Assembly: GCA_963969595.1 (NCBI GenBank)
Contig: OZ018409.1
Coordinates: forward strand, 20,616,975-20,680,974
DNA: 64,000 nucleotides
Direction: 5' to 3'
From: Neckera pumila
Taxonomy: Eukaryota; Streptophyta; Bryopsida; Hypnales; Neckeraceae
Shown here: in pieces, positions 1 to 17,132 of the stretch
Layout: each line of letters starts with the position of its first letter
Position numbering within the stretch: the stretch's first letter is position 1
Program-made: the position numbers and the translations under genes
The notes under the pieces: model-generated
Seen by the model: the letters and a program-made list of their open reading frames with translations, nothing else
The model's database searches: none
Told to the model about the DNA's origin: nothing

Positions 1-618
1 GCCACATTGGATATGATATGGCCCAACCGAGAGATTTCTGGAAAGTTTCGCAGCGCTAGCCCGTGATCATGTCCGTCGTCTCTCGGAGGGCCGTTCCGGT
101 TTACTTTAAAGTTGTCTTTAATTGGCGGGCCTCTGACAGCCCCCCTGAAATGGATCATTCATTGCCATATTAGGGAAAATCAAAAGAAAAAACGTAACCA
201 ATAGCGAAAAAGAAAAAGGAGGGAAACCCAGAAAAAAAGGTTCCGTCACTCCCTCTCTGTCTGTCTTTCCCTCCCTCGTACTCTACTCCCTTTCTTACAT
301 GAAGCTCTGTGCTCTACAGCTCTTGCTCATGTTTCTACACTGACCTCGGGTGAAGCTCGTGTGCGAGACAGAGACAGAGAGAGAGACTCAGGTTTGTAAG
401 AGAAGCTAAGCTTAGTTGGGTTTGTGAAGAATAACGATCGAACGAGAGAGAGAAAGATCAAAGCTGTTTCGAGGAAGTCCGTGCGTGCGTGCGGGAAGGA
501 CGGAATCTTTGGATCGAGTTGAAAGATTGTTCGATTGCGGGAAGCATTGGTGTCGGCAATGGCAGATTGAGGAAGGGGCGGGGATACCATACAGGGTGGT
601 GTTGCGGGGGTGACAGGG
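1..618 (+). promoter_or_regulatory. Upstream region and 5' leader of the BSK gene
   Basis: Non-coding sequence before the BSK start codon. A pyrimidine-rich stretch (CT/CTGT-type runs) lies at about 241-300, and GA-rich runs lie at about 361-391 and 441-455. CT-rich patches like this are common around plant transcription start sites. No clear TATA box position can be assigned. The small open frames here are not convincing genes. Confidence 0.5.
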
Positions 619-5724
<5,106 letters not shown>

Positions 5725-7140
5725 TTCTTGGTTTAGCGGTTCCTAGATGTACTCACCTGCACGGTTTAGTACATTCTGAAGGTTTTCGGTGACCATTTTG
5801 ACAGATTTGGATTAAATCTCCTGTAAGATGTAGAGTTGTGTATTGTGGTTAGACTCTCACAGCCTCTGTACTGGAGTTGGCCATTGTAGTTCTGGAAGTG
5901 TTACGTACGAGGTAGAGTTCTTTGAGGTACTCTTGCTATTTGTTTGGAAATGGCCTTGATTTTATACCAAGAAAATGCATGTGTCCAGGATCACACGTGT
6001 TTGTAGTCGTCATTACCTGAGTTCCTATGAATGATTATTTAGTCTAACTGACGCAGCTGATCTGCATGTACCTGTGGGATGCATGTGGCATGCAGTCTGT
6101 CGTATTTGACTGTATAACTCCTGAAATTCTGGGAGGTTCAGGGACCCAACTTTTTTGTGCAGCACATCGAAATTTACATTTAGAGGTCTCTGGGTTTTTC
6201 TCCGGTCTCAGAGAGGCCACAAGGCGATTTGAGTTCCTCTACGTCTCACAGGCCATCAGATTTCTCGTTTTCTGTAGTATTTTTGTGAAGGTATGCGTGG
6301 AAAGCATTCTTCTGAAGTGGGAGGGGCTAGTTACAAGTTTATTTCGCATATTTTGTCTTTCCTGCTAAGTCCTGGAGTTCATTTTAAAATCCGTCTGACT
6401 CTATGACTGAATTCAAAGACGGTTTTTACAATTGCTGTTTGCTGGTAACTAAGTTAAGATTGGTCCTATGAGTAGTTTTGATTACTGATTGATTGTGTGC
6501 ATCCTGGTGAGACAGTTGAAAATACTCCTAAGATAATTTCTTTTGCACTTGCGGAGTTCTCTGCAACAAAGGGCTGTCTGCTTATGACTGGATGGAGCGC
6601 AGAGTTTGCTTACATTTGAATGTCTTTTACAGATTTTGATTTGTCATCATCATGTCTGTACCAGAATGTCTTGCATACAGCAGTTGCAGAACTTGTCAGT
6701 GTCTACTGTCTAAAAGTTCTGGATAATTTTGGACTGAGTGAACTGTGCAGTTCGTCATCCTCGGACCATGTCGTTCTTCATGCCTCGTTTGTAGCTACTT
6801 GAACTTTTCCAAGGTATGTGCAGTTTGTGCAATGACTTGACAAGACCGCGTGTATTTAGTTTGAAAATATTGATGTGATTGGCAGCCTTCTGACCAGAAA
6901 GAGTTATCGGCATAGAAAATTGTACCGGGAGGAGAGGATGTGTTTACATGGTTGATCATCTTCCAAGAGACTGGAATCGCTTCAGCATTTTTTTTGGGTT
7001 GGCAGTAACAAGAGCACTACTGTCAAAATCGACCTGTTCAAAAAATTTAGGCAAATGTTGTGGCTTGAAATTGTGGTGGCTTAATGATGTTGGGAATCTG
7101 GTTGTCTTTAAATCTTCCAGCTATTATTGGTGACAACGCT
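5725..7140 (+). other. BSK 3' UTR and downstream flank
   Basis: Moderate-GC, T-rich sequence after the BSK stop, with no recognisable coding homology. Short open frames near 6066-6368 and 6620-6802 look like chance frames. The 3' UTR probably lies here, but no single polyadenylation site can be assigned. Confidence 0.4.
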
Positions 7141-7210
7141 AACTACTGAACTCTACGTTTAGTACATTTGCATTTGCAATGATAATGGATACATGTACAC
7201 AAATAGGGAA

Positions 7211-7334
7211 GGATGTAGGATATAGCTTTATTATAGAGAATAACCGGTGTCTCAAATTTAATCTTCAACTAAGGATGTAGGATATAGCTTCACCATAGAG
7301 AAAAACCGGTGTCTCAAATTTAATTTTCAACCAA
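7211..7334 (+). repeat. Two-copy tandem repeat, 62-bp unit
   Basis: Two direct copies start at 7211 and 7273. Both begin GGATGTAGGATATAGCTT and share an ACCGGTGTCTCAAATTTAAT block, with a few substitutions between them. Confidence 0.85.
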
Positions 7335-8316
7335 AGGGTTGCGAGCAAGGCAGTTTACTGCAGTGTGTTTATGAAATTTTTAAGATGTTTGAAAGAGTAC
7401 TTGACTTGAAATTTAGGTCAAGGGTACAGTTTTCTTCTCCTTGACTGAACCTGCTAAAAACACCAACTTGTCAATTCACACACACTTGGTTGGACATCTT
7501 AGCAGGTGACTTCACTAAGTGTCTATGGTCTTGAATCTTAAATTGAAGTGGTTCTCTGCTTTCACTTCTTGTCACTTATCACTTTAGTAGGTAGCAACAC
7601 CTACAATCAATCAAATAAGCAATTGAGCATGTTTTGTATCAATAACAATAAACTATTGATGCTTTGGTTGAGTTCTAGATTCTCTTGGCATGCATTCAGT
7701 TTGGACATTATGAATAATCTATGAGTGGTAGAAGGAGTTTTATCGAAATTGGTTGAGGCTCTCATGAATAGTAGTTTTACATTCAAGGCTAGAGTTCGCA
7801 AGGATTGTTTTAGAAAGTTGTTATAATTACAAGGAGATAGCACCTTAATGGTTTACATTTTTTGGTTTGAAATTGCAAAAGAATTGTGTATATAGTTTTA
7901 AAAATATCTTGGACTCCTTTAGAACCAAGGATTATTCAAATTTTTAGAATTGTGAAGATGAAATATAAAATGTCAAAAACAACATAAACAAAAAAATTAT
8001 AGTTTGAGTTTTTGTGATGCCAGTCCTTATTTTCTTTCAAATGGTTAAAAACTCCAGATGGACATTCCCTTTCATCCCAACCTCTCTTAGAGCATATGTA
8101 ATGTAGTTAAAATAACTATACAGTGGACTAGGTCTTTTTGTACATGTTTCCAAGGTCCCCAATGTGACTTACCAGCTATCTAAGATTCAAGCTTGAATCT
8201 TGGATTGCTGTAGATAGGTGATGCAATTAGGAGAGTATATGTGTTAAGTGCACCTCCTCTAGTATTAAAGTGTGTTGATATACTTAGTAAGAAATTTGGA
8301 AATCTTTAGGGATTAG
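7335..8316. other. AT-rich intergenic sequence, nothing recognised
   Basis: No coding homology, RNA gene or clear repeat end was seen. Only short chance open frames are present. Confidence 0.5.
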
Positions 8317-8573
8317 CCCCTAAGTGCCCTAATCTTTTTGGCCCAAATTAAGGTTTAGGTAGACATTGGTCATTGAGGCATCATATCTCACCCATTTGGT
8401 TGATCTAGAGAAAGTGATTGTTGCAAATGGTGCTACCCCTACATAAAAGGTAGCTTGCATAATTTGGGGACAATTCACCATAGGACATGCGAGATCATAA
8501 CTTTTGATCTAGTGCCACAAATTGGATTTCCAAATTATGTAGGGACACTTTGGTAAACTGAGGCGCTTAGGGG
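8317..8573. mobile_element. Short MITE with CCCCTAAG ends
   Basis: The left end CCCCTAAGTGCCC and the right end GCGCTTAGGGG form short terminal inverted repeats about 257 bp apart. The ends resemble the CCCCTAAAGGACC family that begins immediately downstream, so it may be a deleted relative. No coding capacity. Confidence 0.5.
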
Positions 8574-8580
8574 TTATTAA

Positions 8581-9468
8581 CCCCTAAAGGACCAAGGCCC
8601 TTTTTCTGCCAAAAAACACTCAAAACTGCCATTTCTCTAGCAAAAAGTAAAAAAAATTGAATTTTTATTTTTTCACACCTAACTAGTATGAGAGTGTGTG
8701 GAAAAAATTTCAGAATTTTTGATTGCACAGATTGCAAGATATTTGCATTTAAAGTGAAAAAACAAGTTTTTCAACACATTGTGGGACTAGATTTTTTGAC
8801 TTTGAACATTTTAACTTAAAATTTTTGCACTACAGAGTTTTGAGCTTTAAATATTTATTGTGGAGAATTGAGTTGAGAGTCTAAGGAAAAAAAAAACTCA
8901 AAAAAACTTAATTATTATTCTTTAAAAAACTATTAAGTAGAAGTAGATACAAGATAGAAGAAAAATCTAAAACATTCTTATATTTTAGATGGAATTAAAA
9001 TTCACTAATCCCAATGGTGAGATTGTTCTAACAAATAATATAAACCATGCAAAAAAATTAAAAAATTTGAAAAATTTGAAAAATTTCATTCAGAAATGCA
9101 TCCTAGAAGTTATTTTTTCAAGAAGATGCTCTAATTGCCCGAAAAACAAGAATGTCCATAACTTTCTCATAACAAATCCAAATGAAATGAATCAAAGCTT
9201 TCCAAATAGTCAAAAATATAGGCTATGAGAAAAAAAATATGAAAAAAAAATTTCAAATTTTTGTCCATTTTTTTTTTGTTGCCCATTGTCCCTTGTTTTG
9301 AGCTTATTTGGTCATAACTTTTTTTTCTGGACACTAATTGTGAAAAAAATTGTATTCCCACAAAGCTTATCAATTTTTCTATCTTCCAAAGAAATTTCAA
9401 AAAATCACGACAAAATTTCAGCCCAAAAAACGTATTTGTCCCCTAAACAAACAACGGTCCTTTAGGGG
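8581..9468 (+). mobile_element. TTAA-flanked non-autonomous element, subfamily A (copy 1)
   Basis: 888 bp. It begins CCCCTAAAGGACCAAGGCCC and ends CGGTCCTTTAGGGG, giving a 13-bp terminal inverted repeat. TTAA lies directly outside each end (8577-8580 and 9469-9472). The interior is AT-rich and non-coding and shows the subfamily landmarks: a CTGCCATTTCTA-type block near the left end, an AGATTGCAAGATATTTGC block, AGAATTGAGTTGAGAGTCTA, and a TTAAGTAGAAGTAG block. The TTAA target and C-rich ends suggest piggyBac-like mobilisation. Confidence 0.85.
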
Positions 9469-9472
9469 TTAA

Positions 9473-10052
9473 CATGAGCAACTAGATATAGATCAAACTC
9501 GTCCTATGGAGGTTTAGTATCAAAGGAGTTTATTGGAAAGCTGGATACATGAGCAATGTGGTGGATACCCCAAATGTGCCATTTATCTAAAACCGCCATG
9601 ATCACTCTCTGGGTACATCTCCAAAATTAATATATACCTTTCTGGAAGAAACAACTTTAGAACATTGGCCAAGAAAAAATTGAATCTTCCTAACTTTTGC
9701 AAACAGTATCCAAATGCCGCGTTCTTTGGTGCGTTGAACCTTCCTTCACTTGCCAACCAAAAAATCAATGAAAATTTGAACCAGTCTAATAATAGAAAAT
9801 AGGCAAAAGTGATGGTTTGGGGGGAACCCACCTTAGTACTAAAATGGGATGTAACTTTCCAAGGGTCAGAGTTGCACTTGTTGCCATGTAGATGAAGGGC
9901 TTAACTTGTACTCCATAGTATTGTTGTCTTGGATGTAATGTAATGTGCAGTACTGAAACTTGGAGCATTTTCCATGGTTTGAGCTCGACTGGCTTGACAT
10001 GACCATCAAAGACCTAAGGAAGACTTGCCTTTTTAGTTGTGTAAAAAGTACT
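9473..10052. other. Intergenic sequence, nothing recognised
   Basis: AT-rich non-coding sequence between two repeats. No recognised gene or repeat border. Confidence 0.4.
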
Positions 10053-10379
10053 AAGGGAGGAGGTTCTTAAACCACTCAGGCTCTAAAATCGTCCACCTCC
10101 TCAATGTTCACTGTTTGTACATGTTACTATTTGCAATGTACAAGCTGTGAACATTTGAGGAGGTGAGCAATTTTAGAGCCCTCTGAAGCGTCAAAAATTT
10201 GAACTTCAAAAATTCATAACTAATTCCACAAAGCTCCAAAAAATATGAAACGATTTGGATTGGATGCCAATTTCATTTGCCTTTGTAAGAAAATTTACTA
10301 AAAAATATTTCAAGAAGTTTCACCTCCCCAAAATTTAGATTCAGCTCTTAAGTGAGCGCTTTATGGACCTCCTCCCTTA
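10053..10379. mobile_element. MITE of the GTAGGAGG family (family D, copy 1)
   Basis: Ends AAGGGAGGAGGTTC and GGACCTCCTCCCTTA are inverted repeats. The interior holds a block resembling ACTAATTCCACAAAGCTCC that recurs, in either orientation, near 11050-11100, 28950-29000, 40670-40730 and 47520-47570. Confidence 0.65.
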
Positions 10380-10925
10380 CAGACTGCTGAAAAATCTGTA
10401 ACTTAGTTCACCACCGACAATGGGACCAAGAGGGAAGCATTATCAGTCAGATTTTTCTTCACTTTGTACCTGTTTCAAATAAGCCAATGTGGATTTTCTT
10501 CAAATACAAATTGAGAACAAAGCAATAGGAAGAAGAGCATGTCCAGTACTAAATGATTTCTCTGAGATATATAAAATCTACACACATTTTTAATTATTCT
10601 TGAGGCATTAAACGCACAGTAAAAATCTGTTCTATAGATCTGCGTGTATGGTCATTCTCTTGTTGTGCCAGGTACCACAATCCCAAGTGATCTAAAACTT
10701 GACTTCGTATGAACAATCGACAAATACCTTCAAAGCACATTCCGGGTACTAAATAATCCTTTGCAAAAAAGTCCACAGATGATGTTGATCAATTGCGAAA
10801 TCCCTGTGAATGGCATGATGATTGTTGAATCTCGCTTGTGAAATTCATGGTACCAATTACGAAAGTCCCCTCCGGTGAGAGTGCCCGCGTGTGCATCAAA
10901 CTACTTGGATTCAAGGTGGTATGTA
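10380..10925. other. Intergenic spacer, nothing recognised
   Basis: Non-coding sequence between two family D MITEs. Confidence 0.4.
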
Positions 10926-11235
10926 CGGTAGGAGGTCCATGAAGTGCCCATTTTAAGGTCTGGTAATTATTTTGGGGAGGTTATACTTCATGAAATCAAT
11001 TTCTTCATTCAGTAAGTTTTCGTTTGATAGACAAATGGAATTGGCATCTAAACCAAGTTGTTTCATGTTTTTTGGAGCTTTGTGGAATTAGGTATGAATT
11101 TATGAAGTTGGTCATGTTTGGGCTCTAAAAGCGTCTACTTTATAAAATGTCACTAATTATACATTGCTGGTCCAATGAGAAAGCAAATTTTACCTTTGTA
11201 GTAGAAGACATTTTTAGAGCCCAAGTGCATTATAG
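10926..11235. mobile_element. MITE of the GTAGGAGG family (family D, copy 2)
   Basis: Begins GGTAGGAGGTCCATG. The right end (TCTCTTACC) is a weaker match. It shares the CCAAGTTGTTTCATG / TTTGGAGCTTTGTGGAATTA block with copy 1, in the opposite orientation. Confidence 0.6.
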
Positions 11236-11362
11236 ATCTCTTACCTTATAATGAACTTATATTAGTTCCCTTCATCAGTGTAATTGCTTTGAAGCTATAA
11301 GCTCACTACTACTGACAATGGAAATAGAAAGGAAATGGCCTACAAAAAAATCCATCACAAGC

Positions 11363-11626
11363 ATTAGAGGAGTTTCGAGCCTCTAAGAGATTGCGAGTTC
11401 CTGAACTATAGGAACCCTGCAGGAATGCTAGGATGCTGCCAAATGGCTAGTCTGATGTGGCCAAGCGACTGCCACGTCAGATTTGTTTATTTATTGAAAT
11501 TTTTATTTATTTATTTTTGTAATTTTTTAACATTTTAACAATATTTTTTTTTTGACAACAGCGCGTTGTTCCCAGCATCGGGACAACCCTGAAACAGCCT
11601 TCCGGAGATTCAGATCTCCTCTAATG
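11363..11626. mobile_element. MITE of the TTAGAGGAG family (family F, copy 1)
   Basis: The left end ATTAGAGGAGTTTCGAGCC and right end AGATCTCCTCTAATG are inverted repeats. The interior carries CTGCCACGTCAGATTTG, an AT-rich spacer, then an ACAACCCTGAAACAGCCTTC-type block. A diverged copy with the same order lies at 50975-51263. Confidence 0.6.
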
Positions 11627-12353
11627 AAGACTCTTAATAGATTTAATTGGTCCCTATATTTTTTCTTCTTCCATGGATTATATCTTGGTCTACGCAAATC
11701 ATGTTTCCATTACTAGTGAAGATTGGGGATTAAAAAACCAACAGAAACTTAATCATGTCTCCTATATTGATCCTTATTACAAGCATCCCATCTATTTGTA
11801 CACAACATTCAAACTTATTAGCAAATGATCTAGGTATGACTTAGCTAAATGCCTATCTGTATCTATACCTTAAATGGTTTTGGTTGGTTGGTTGGTTTTG
11901 TTTGTTTGGTTATGGTGAGATCTCCTTGAATTGTATGTCTCCTAGTTGCATTCTTGAAACCATTGGAAAATTCTTTGCGAGGAGGGGTCCATGGGCTTTA
12001 TGGTGTTGGGACCTATATAGTGAAAGTTATTGAATTTTGAGGGGTTTTATGAATTAAAAAATTAGAAAATTACTTTTACTTTTATTTTGGTTGTGGTAGT
12101 GGCAACGGCACAAGGCATACACTAGTAGTAACCATTAAATTCAACTTTGGATGGAAATATAATAATCTATTGTCCCTTACAACGATTAGCCCTTAAATGC
12201 CAACGAGGATGTTCTTTGTCCAAAGGATGACAGAGAATCCTTCTAGTAAGACAAAAGTGCGACTATTCATCCTCGGAATTTTGTTGTGACTAAAAGGGGA
12301 GGTCTTTTACATTAGTTTGAGTGCTTCCAATGAGTGCTTTTGCAATATTTGAA
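11627..12353. other. Intergenic sequence with a small TIR-like fragment
   Basis: Mostly nothing recognised. Around 12185-12200 a TTAGCCCTTAAATGCC stretch resembles the left end of the short MITE at 8317. Confidence 0.4.
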
Positions 12354-12490
12354 CCCCTAAAGGACCAAGGTGATTTTCCTATCAAAAACCACTCAAAATT
12401 GTCATTTCTATTGCAAAGAGAAAAGAACTTTAAGCCAATGATTCACACGTTAACCAAAGGGATGGTTTTCACAGTCAATAGCCCATTGTT
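12354..12490 (+). mobile_element. Left-end fragment of a subfamily A element
   Basis: CCCCTAAAGGACCAAGG is followed by the diagnostic CAAAACCACTCAAAATTGTCATTTCTA-type block in shortened form. The similarity stops after about 130 bp and no right end follows. Confidence 0.6.
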
Positions 12491-12614
12491 TATGGGTTAA
12501 TAACCTAACTTCTTGAAATTGTATGAAAACTTCATACCTAGGATTTTGATCTCCACATATTTATGTTGACACCCAAGGAAACTCAAATATCTGCTAAGAT
12601 TAAGTTATAACTTA

Positions 12615-12753
12615 GGGCCTCTTCACACCATGGCCGTCCAAGTCAAGAGGTTGTGAAACTCTGCAATATGATTCATGGAACTGACGGACCTTGCAATATG
12701 ATTGGTGGAAACAACGGACTCTCGACTTGGACGGCCATAGTGTGAAGAGGCCC
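12615..12753. mobile_element. Tourist-like hairpin MITE with TTA target duplication
   Basis: 139 bp. The first about 30 bases (GGGCCTCTTCACACCATGGC onward) are the near-exact inverted complement of the last about 30. TTA flanks both sides (12612-12614 and 12754-12756), the target duplication of PIF/Harbinger (Tourist) MITEs. The interior has two copies of a GCAATATGATT block. Confidence 0.8.
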
Positions 12754-12981
12754 TTACTGTCTGCAAGTCAGATTCAAATTTCAGATCAGAACTTGAACCT
12801 ATCAATATGACAACTTACTGCAACTTCCAGTTTGAAACCATGATCAGTAAGTTAGTACAATTTCACAAGTGCTGCATGACGGAACGCAATCCAAGATTAT
12901 TTCCTTTCTGGTACACAATCGTCACTTAACTTAGGCAACCACCATTCAACAAGACAGGCTAAGTTAGTAGTAAGGTCCCGA

Positions 12982-13425
12982 CTAAGGTAGGATGCTCAAA
13001 AAGCAATTCTTTAAGGGCTGGTCCACCTTTTTCATAGGTTTGCATGAATAGAAATATTTTTATCTTATTTTTCAGAGAAAGAAAAATAGATGACAAACAT
13101 AACACAAGTGGTTTCATATTTTTTGAAGCAATTTTGAATTAGTTATGAATTTCCTAAGGTTTCTGTTGCCCTAAACCTATTTGTGACCCCTAGTCTCCCA
13201 AAATGTGTCCACTTACAACTTCTAAAGTGATTTGAGGAAATCAAGGTCAATGATTGGCTCTTGCAATAAAGAATGTTTTTTTTTATTGATTCAATCAATG
13301 ACTAAAGTGGTCCATTTAAGGGCCACCTCATATCCATTCAGTAGCTTTTTATAGGGTTGATTTGAAGAGGCTGCTCGCTTTTAGAGTAGACTAACTTAGA
13401 CATATTAACCTTGGAATGCCAAAAA
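12982..13425. mobile_element. Family E repeat (copy 1), partly tandemly duplicated at its 3' side
   Basis: Starts ACTAAGGTAGGATGCTC and parallels the complete copy at 55988-56399 through shared landmarks: AAGGGCTGGTCC, CAAGTGGTTTCATATTTTT, and TTCAATCAATGACT near 13290. From about 13283 a unit of about 150 bp is repeated; its second copy is interrupted by the element at 13470-14346. Confidence 0.55.
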
Positions 13426-13469
13426 TACCTTTTTATTGATTCAATCAATGACTAAAGTGGTCCATTTAA

Positions 13470-14346
13470 CCCCTAAAGTCTCCTTGCCCCCTCGGGGGAC
13501 AAATTAGATTTTGGACAGGTTCCTATGACTTCAATTTTTTATGAATTTTTTTGAAACTTTCTCATAAGATAGGAAAATTGATTAGCTACTTGGGAATATA
13601 AATTTTATTTCAATTGGTGACCACAAGCAAAAGTTATAATACAAAAAGCCTAGAACGAAACAAGGCGAGCAACACAAAATAAATTGCAAAAAGTTAAAAA
13701 AACAAATTTAACCTTTTTTCCTAAATGTGAAGCTTTGATTCATTCTATTTAGACTAATAATGAGAAAGTTATGGACAATCTTGTTTTGGGGGCAATTAGA
13801 GCATCTTCTTGAAAAAATAACTTGTAGGATTCATTTCTGAATGTAATTTTCTCAACTTTTCAACAAGAATAATTTGACAAGGCTGTGTTTTCTTGCTAAA
13901 ACAATCTCACCATTGGGATTATTGTGTTTCAATAACGATTTAGTTTTTTTTACAATCTTGGACCTACTTCTACTTAACAATTTTTAAAGAATGAAAATCA
14001 AGTGTGTTTTTTTTAAATTTTTTTTCTAGACTTTCAACTCAATTCTTCAACATAGAAAATTTTTAATTCAAAGTTTGTAGTGCAAAAAATTCCACAAATG
14101 GCTGTCAAAGTCATCTAAAATTGCAGGCTAGTGTTCAGAAAAGCTTTCTTTTTCAACTTTGAATGCTAATATCTTCCAATCTATACGGTCAAACTTCATG
14201 AAATTTTTACCACATGATCTTTGACAAGTGAAGTACAAGATCTTGTGGTTAGATCCTATGTGTTTTTTTGTGTTCTTAGATGAACGCAGCAAAAATACCA
14301 ACTTTGAGTGGTTTTTGACAGAAAAATGGCCTTGGGACTTTAGGGG
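13470..14346 (-). mobile_element. TTAA-inserted element, subfamily A-related, reverse orientation, with paralogous empty site nearby
   Basis: 877 bp. Begins CCCCTAAAGTCTCC and ends GGGACTTTAGGGG. Left flank TTAA (13466-13469), right flank TTTA (14347-14350). Its target GTGGTCCATTTAA / GGACCACCTCATATCC is duplicated at 13306-13334, where a single TTAA and no insertion is present. Interior blocks are reverse complements of subfamily A. Confidence 0.85.
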
Positions 14347-14640
14347 TTTAGGACCACCTCATATCCATTTAGTAGCTTTTTATAGGGTCAATTTGAAGAG
14401 TCTACTCGCTTTTAGAGTAGACTACCTTAGACAAATTAACCCAGGAATGCCAAGCTAGTCCCCATGGAAATCATCCTTAAAAAAATTATATATAAATACT
14501 CTTTGGAGGTCAAACTACTATGCCAGACCTTCCTTTTCACACGAAATTTCAAGGATGAACATTTGTACTTTTGTCTTATATAGACACATGTTTTCTCATC
14601 TACTAGACACTTTTAGGTTGACGTATTGTTATAGGATTAA

Positions 14641-14892
14641 TCCCTGAAGTTTCAAGGCCTTTTTTCCATCAAAAACCACTAAAAATTGCCATTTCTATAA
14701 CAGTGAGCAAAAAAATTTAAAGATGTTTTTTTGCCTATCTAACTATAGGATCTTGTACTAGAGTAGTAAAAAAATGTGTGGAAGAAATTTTAGAAACTTT
14801 GACCATGGAGATTGCAAGATATTTGCATTTAAAGTATAGGAAACATGTTTTTTGGCACCTTGCTCAACTACATTTTTGGGCTTCGAACCTTC
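14641..14892 (+). mobile_element. Left-end fragment of subfamily A
   Basis: Preceded by TTAA (14637-14640). It holds the CAAGGCC, ATTGCCATTTCTATAAC and GATTGCAAGATATTTGC landmarks, then breaks off at a second left end. Confidence 0.65.
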
Positions 14893-14896
14893 TTAA

Positions 14897-15103
14897 CCCC
14901 TAAATGCCCAAGGCCTATTTTGAGGTTCTTAGAATTTGCTCTAAATTGAACAAAAAGCCATCATTTTGATAAGTTGAATCAATTTTATTTTTTATTGTAA
15001 CCACACAAAATTTAAACTAGATATGTGAGAGATCACATGGGAAAAGAAAACACGACAATATCATTTAAGGATTGAAAGATTATAATGTTTGATCATGAGG
15101 GTG
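14897..15103 (+). mobile_element. Second left-end fragment, CCCCTAAATGCCC type
   Basis: TTAA (14893-14896) followed by CCCCTAAATGCCCAAGGCC. No matching right end is seen before the next complete element begins at 15108. Confidence 0.45.
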
Positions 15104-15107
15104 TTAA

Positions 15108-16030
15108 CCCCTAAAGGACCAACATGCGTTTTTTGGCCGTATAGAAATTTTGGGCAGGTACGTGTGACTAGAGATATCCATATTTGAGGCTGAAATTTTA
15201 ATAGAAGGTGGGGGCGAGGAATATCTTCATGTGTACCAAGTTTCATGACATTTCAAAATACGAGTCAAAACTTGTGACCTAATATGTTACTTTTTTTCAT
15301 AACCAGGCAGTTTGGGCAGATAAAAAAAATCATTTTTTCCGGAATTTTTTTTTTGAAATTGGTTCTCTACATTTATATGTACTTAAAAAGCTTTGGATCA
15401 CTCCATTTCAATCAATGAGTCAAAAGTTATGAGGGTTTTTGAAATGCGGGCAGTTATGGATTCTCTACTCTAAAAAAAACTTTAAAGTCGTTTATTTAAC
15501 TCAATTTTCAATATTTTTGGAAAAAAATAAAATCCTAGGATGTAGATCGATTATTACAACATTACAACCGTTGGGATTGGCATTTTTAAATGCCATGATT
15601 AAATTTTTAACAATTTAGTATTTTGAATCATTTTCTACTTCTTTCTACTTACTATTTGTTTCCTATATGTTGTACAATTCCAAATGATGTGAAATTTTTC
15701 ATGCATATAGACAACTTGTTTAGGAAACTGAATTCAAAGAAGCACCACCTTTATTGGCATTTTTTCATTGAAAAGTGAGCTTGCAAAGTGCAGCTGCCCG
15801 GTTATTCGCAGGATTGAAAAAATGGTTGTCAAGACTTTGAATGCTTATATCTTATGATCCACACGGTGGAATTTTCTGAAATTTTTACCACATGTTTTCA
15901 AAATATCATACTACAAGATCCTACGGTTACATGTGTCGAAAATTGTTTTTTTCCAAAAATTTGGTAGTTGTATTAGAAATGGCAGTTTTGGAGCGTTTTT
16001 GGTGATTACATAGTCATGAAACTTTAGGGG
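15108..16030 (+). mobile_element. TTAA-flanked element, subfamily B (copy 1), 923 bp
   Basis: Begins CCCCTAAAGGACCAACATGC and ends ATGAAACTTTAGGGG, with TTAA at 15104-15107 and 16031-16034. The copy at 48911-49833 has exactly the same length in inverted orientation and matches at roughly nine bases in ten by eye over the compared ends. Non-coding and distantly similar to subfamily A. Confidence 0.85.
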
Positions 16031-16454
16031 TTAAAACTATGAAAATCTTTCAGCTCTCTTTTTGCATGCCAAATATAAAAAATTGATCACCAAAAAAGTA
16101 TAAGGTTGAAAGATTTAACATGCATAACCCCAGTCAATTTATGGCTTCTCAAAATCTACTCTATACTTTTTTTAAATGAATTTCTAGTGTTTCTTTTTCT
16201 CCAAGGTTTGGTATATTTGAGGCTCATTTCTAAGAGACTTGAATACTATAGAAAGTCAAGATTGCAATGGATACCCTTGCACATAATCTTAAACAAAAAA
16301 AATTATAGCTATTCATTTTCAAAATCAAATTTTTGATGCTGAAACTAGACTTCAAAATGAATTTGTCATAAATATAAACTACAAAAAATATAAACTTAAT
16401 TAGGTCTTATTTAACTTCAAAGTTTTGTTGACACCAAAATTTGGTGCCTTTAGT

Positions 16455-17128
16455 GGTTAAGTTAAATTTTTTGCTCTACTGATGTTGAATTTCTAACTTT
16501 ATATGATGAAAAATTGAGTTGAGAGTCTAAGAAAACAAATTCAAAAAACACACATGCAATTTTTACTCATTAAAAAATTATTAAGTAGAAGTAGGCTCAA
16601 GATTGAAGGAAAAACTAAACCATTGGTAGTTCTAAGATGAAATTGAAATACACTAATTTCAATAGTGAGATTGTTCTAGCAAGAAATCTTAACCTTGTAA
16701 ATTTTTTTTTTTAAATTTTTAAAATTGAGTTCAAAATTGAATCCTACAAGTTACTTTTCAAGAAGATGCACTAATTGCCTCAAAAACAAGATTGCCTATA
16801 ACTTTCACATAACAAATCCAAATGGAACAAACCAAAGCTTCCCATGCAAATAAAAATACAATCTTTATGAAAAAAGAATTATTTTTTATCTGAGTTTTTT
16901 TTGAGTTTTTTTTGAGTTTTTTTTTGCCTGGCCAAACAAAAATTGGCTTTTTTGTGCTTTAATTGTTGCTCCCAGGGACCGATTGAAATTTTTTTTTTAA
17001 AAATTTGGAAAGTGAATGTGTTTTCCTATCTTCACAAAAATATTCAAAAAATCATGATAAATATCGAGGCCTTAAAAGCTTGCCCAAAATCCATTTTGTC
17101 TCCTAAAGAGACAATGGGACTTTAGGAG
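16455..17128 (+). mobile_element. Subfamily A element lacking its left part
   Basis: Similarity begins near the AAATTGAGTTGAGAGTCTA landmark and continues through TTAAGTAGAAGTAGG to a right end GGGACTTTAGGAG, followed by TTAA (17129-17132). That same TTAA is the left flank of the next element. Confidence 0.65.
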
Positions 17129-17132
17129 TTAA

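Noticed and set aside
6066..6368. 100-codon open frame after BSK
   Set aside because: It lies in the probable 3' UTR or flank, is Cys/Phe-rich and has no recognisable motif.
14228..14458. Open frame across the end of a TTAA element
   Set aside because: It runs over a transposon terminus into flanking repeat, so it is a chance frame.
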